In this document: one piece after another, positions 32,889 to 34,616 of the stretch | Numbering within the stretch: the first letter of the stretch is position 1 | How the letters are laid out: each line of letters opens with the position of its first letter | Assembly (NCBI GenBank): GCA_964577175.1 | Contig: CAZNYC010000031.1 | Coordinates: 1 to 34,616, forward strand | DNA: 34,616 nt | Direction of reading: 5' to 3' | From: BS750m-G62 sp964577175 | Lineage (GTDB): Bacteria; Planctomycetota; Phycisphaerae; FEN-1346 | Position numbers and translations under genes: made by a program | The notes under the pieces: generated by a model | The model's input: the letters and a program-made list of their open reading frames with translations, nothing else | Told to the model about the DNA's origin: nothing | The model's database searches: none

Positions 32889-34025
32889 TCAGTAGAGGTA
32901 CTTATGGTACAGGATCGGCGGCACGAGGCCCATCCGGTACATGAGGCGCAAGGGCCCGCGCAGGGCCCGCAGCACGGGATAGTAGGTCGGGTAGTCGCGG
33001 AACGACTTCGGCTCGGCCGCCAGGATCTCGTCCCACTGCGCGCGGGACAGGCCGAGTTTCCGAAGGCAGTAGTCCACGAGTTCCTCGTCCACGGGGTACG
33101 GGTTGCCCCGCAGTTCCTCGAGCGCCTCGTCGCGCGTCCGGTGACCGGAGCGGACGAGGGCCGACAGTTCCAGCCGCCGTTTGTCGATATTGAACTTGGG
33201 GACGAACAGCGCGGCCTGAACGAAGTGCGTGTACGAGGACTCATGATGGTGGCCGCCGTAGTACTCCCAGCCGACCTCGCGCTCCAGCAGCCGCTGGACC
33301 TCGTCGTGGCGGTACGGGGCGTAGTTGAGGATCGGCACGGTCCGGATGCGCCGCAGCACCGTCCAGTACAGGTACCGCCCGGCCGTGACGTTCGGGATGG
33401 ACGTCCGCGGCCGGGTGCCGAACCGCTTGTGGATGGCGCGGATGTACCGCCCGTCCATGTACGTCCATTCGATGGGGGCGATGCCCTCGGTCCGGAACGA
33501 ATGGCCGAGCAGGACGTACCGGACGCCCTCGCGGACGGCGGCCTCGTGCAGGGCGCCGTGGATGGCCACGTCGGTCGGCACCTCGGCCTCCGGCACAGAG
33601 GCCCTGAGGAAGGCGATCTGGAGGTCGCGGAACTCTTCCCAGTCGGCCACGTGGGTATCGAGGTCCACGTCGAGGCGGGCGCAGGCGTTCTTGATATTGC
33701 GGACGCTGATCTCGGTGTCCCACCCGTTGTCGAAGTGGACGGCCAGGGGCCTGAGACCCAGTTCGACGGCGCGGCACAAGGTGTAGGTGGAATCGCGTCC
33801 GCCGCTGACGCCGCAGATGCAATCATAATCCTTGCCGCGGCCGGCGCGTTTGATATCCTCGACGAGGCGCGCGAGGCGCGCCTCACCCTCCGCACCAAGG
33901 GGGTAGAGGCGTTCCAGGGCATCGTGGGCGTGGCAGTACCGGCAGACGCCGGCCTCGTCGAAACGGATGCCGGGGAGGCTGGTGTCCGAGACGCACCGCG
34001 CGCACATCGTGTCGGGACGGGTCAT
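32889..34025 (-). CDS. wbpG: N-acetyl sugar amidotransferase (WbpG-like)
   Basis: 378 residues from ATG 34025 (ribosome site weak; ATG 34007 is possible). An N-terminal zinc site is formed by CARC (Cys8, Cys11) and CRYC (Cys28, Cys31). The ATP pyrophosphatase loop is CGVSGGRDST (residues 71-80). AVHFDNGWDTEISVRNIKN and GWEYYGGHHHESSYTHFVQA are typical of this family. It activates the acetamido group of a nucleotide-linked sugar with ATP, and ammonia from the HisH/HisF2 pair converts it to acetamidino. It is the first gene of the minus-strand run and has its own promoter. Products of this pathway decorate O-antigen or pilin/flagellin in other bacteria. The acceptor sugar here is unknown. Confidence 0.88.
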   Translation of the reverse strand: MTRPDTMCARCVSDTSLPGIRFDEAGVCRYCHAHDALERLYPLGAEGEARLARLVEDIKRAGRGKDYDCICGVSGGRDSTYTLCRAVELGLRPLAVHFDNGWDTEISVRNIKNACARLDVDLDTHVADWEEFRDLQIAFLRASVPEAEVPTDVAIHGALHEAAVREGVRYVLLGHSFRTEGIAPIEWTYMDGRYIRAIHKRFGTRPRTSIPNVTAGRYLYWTVLRRIRTVPILNYAPYRHDEVQRLLEREVGWEYYGGHHHESSYTHFVQAALFVPKFNIDKRRLELSALVRSGHRTRDEALEELRGNPYPVDEELVDYCLRKLGLSRAQWDEILAAEPKSFRDYPTYYPVLRALRGPLRLMYRMGLVPPILYHKYLY

Positions 34026-34088
34026 ACGCTCATCTGCCGGGACGCTCCCCGGTTGGTCGGCGGGTCGGTGCGCTTGCGTGGCGACGGT

Positions 34089-34117
34089 ATTAGACCGGAA
34101 ACGGCCGACGCGTTCAA
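34089..34117 (-). promoter_or_regulatory. Sigma-70 promoter of the acetamidino-sugar cassette
   Basis: On the minus strand TTGAAC (34117-34112) and TCTAAT (34094-34089) are 17 bases apart. The -10 box equals that of the kinase promoter at 9633. The leader to ATG 34025 is about 57 bases. Confidence 0.55.
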
Positions 34118-34200
34118 CCCCAAAGGCAGGCAATCGGGAGCCGGGATCAGGCAATAGGCAACAACCACGACAACCGCAAACAGCAACGATAACGGCCGCG

Positions 34201-34244
34201 GCGAGATGGGTGCGTCGGCCTGGCGGCCTCCTCCGCATGACAGC
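34201..34244. repeat. Degenerate half copy of repeat family 1 (copy E)
   Basis: GCGAGAT, then GTCGGCC-TGGC-GGCC and CCGCATGACAGCG, aligns with the right half of copy A (GCGAGATTCC ... GGAATGACAGCGGG). Divergent and without a left half. Confidence 0.4.
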
Positions 34245-34447
34245 GCCCTGCTCGTGGCTCGCGGCTCGCATCGCACGGCCGGGCCAGGCGTGGCCTGAGC
34301 GGAGTCGAACGGGCCGGCCGTGGCACAGCCCAGGGGCATGGCGCCCGCGCCGCCGCAGTCCCAGACCGGTCCCCGGGTCGGGTTTGAGGCGGCGTGCGGG
34401 CCCCAAAAACCCCGCTCAGCCGCCGTAAAACGGGCAAAAACAAGCCC

Positions 34448-34476
34448 TCGACGGGACACCTGTTGTCCGGTACAAT
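34448..34476 (+). promoter_or_regulatory. Possible promoter of the prepilin-type gene
   Basis: TCGACG (34448-34453) and TACAAT (34471-34476) are 17 bases apart; the -10 box is strong, the -35 box is weak. It lies about 60 bases before ATG 34538. Confidence 0.4.
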
Positions 34477-34537
34477 GGTTTGCAAAGGAAGGGGAAAGAG
34501 GCGCGCAGGGTCTCTGTTGACACGGAAGGGCGGTCTC

Positions 34538-34616
34538 ATGCGACAGACGCGACGCAAGGCTTTCACGCTGCCGGAACTCCTGATCGTCATCGCCATCATC
34601 GGCGTCCTGGCGGGGC
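34538..34616 (+). CDS. Prepilin-type N-terminal cleavage/methylation domain protein (partial)
   Basis: Only the first 26 residues are in the window. MRQTRRKAFTLPELLIVIAI is a type IV prepilin leader: a basic stretch, then Phe-Thr-Leu-Pro-Glu at the cleavage/methylation site with Glu at position 5, then a hydrophobic helix. Cleavage by a prepilin peptidase would be expected between Ala and Phe, where Gly-Phe is more usual. AAGGGCGG precedes the ATG. In planctomycetes such leaders front pseudopilins and many DUF1559-type proteins; which one cannot be told here. It runs off the right edge. Confidence 0.85.
   Translation, partial: MRQTRRKAFTLPELLIVIAIIGVLAG

Larger units (their letters stand above)
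34026..34537. other. Divergent intergenic region before the prepilin gene
   Basis: 512 bases between the sugar amidotransferase and prepilin genes. It contains two promoters (34089-34117 minus, 34448-34476 plus), a CA-rich stretch at about 34156-34195, a degenerate half copy of repeat family 1 (34201-34244), and a GAGCGGAGTCGAACGG string near 34298. No gene is supported. Confidence 0.5.

Overview
The window is about 34.6 kb of very GC-rich bacterial DNA. Its gene content points to a member of the Planctomycetota, probably an uncultured Phycisphaerae-type lineage. The evidence is the set of exported PQQ-type beta-propeller proteins, a hydrazine-synthase-alpha-related di-heme protein with an NPCBM domain, a Tat-exported Gfo/Idh/MocA oxidoreductase, HEAT-repeat proteins and many secreted glycosidases. 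This assignment is an inference from protein families; no rRNA or other phylogenetic marker is present.

Layout. At 81-3374 (-) and 5528-8965 (-) lie two paralogous secreted proteins that fuse a methyltransferase-like Rossmann domain to a double beta-propeller. Between them are a GH43 glycosidase (3694-4737 +) and a small zinc-ribbon membrane protein (4901-5281 -). A tRNA-Ser(UGA) follows at 9167-9254 (-). From a good sigma-70 promoter at about 9609, five plus-strand genes run to 18226: a PfkB-type sugar kinase, a sodium:solute symporter, a GH95 alpha-fucosidase-like enzyme, a clan GH-A-like secreted glycosidase and a secreted alpha/alpha-toroid protein. This looks like a glycan uptake and degradation locus. 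Converging on it is a minus-strand run, 25349 to 18350: Gfo/Idh/MocA oxidoreductase, HEAT-repeat protein and the third methyltransferase-propeller paralogue. Divergent from that run is the large HzsA-related di-heme protein (25957-29763 +). The right part (34025 to 30021, minus) holds an acetamidino-sugar cassette (sugar amidotransferase, HisH-like, HisF2-like) and a Kelch-like exported protein. The window ends in the first codons of a prepilin-type protein.

How the genes may work together. The enzymes fit extracellular or periplasmic attack on fucosylated or arabinose/xylose-containing polysaccharide, sodium-driven uptake of the sugar and its phosphorylation inside. The oxidoreductase, HEAT, propeller and di-heme proteins form a second, exported set that may carry out redox or binding steps. 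The amidotransferase/HisH/HisF2 genes belong to a different job, amidination of a surface sugar, not to histidine synthesis.

A second layer is repeats. At least three families of palindromic sequence are spread through the window, and every convergent gene junction holds one. Some copies lie inside coding sequence, in linkers between signal peptide and mature domain or between protein domains.
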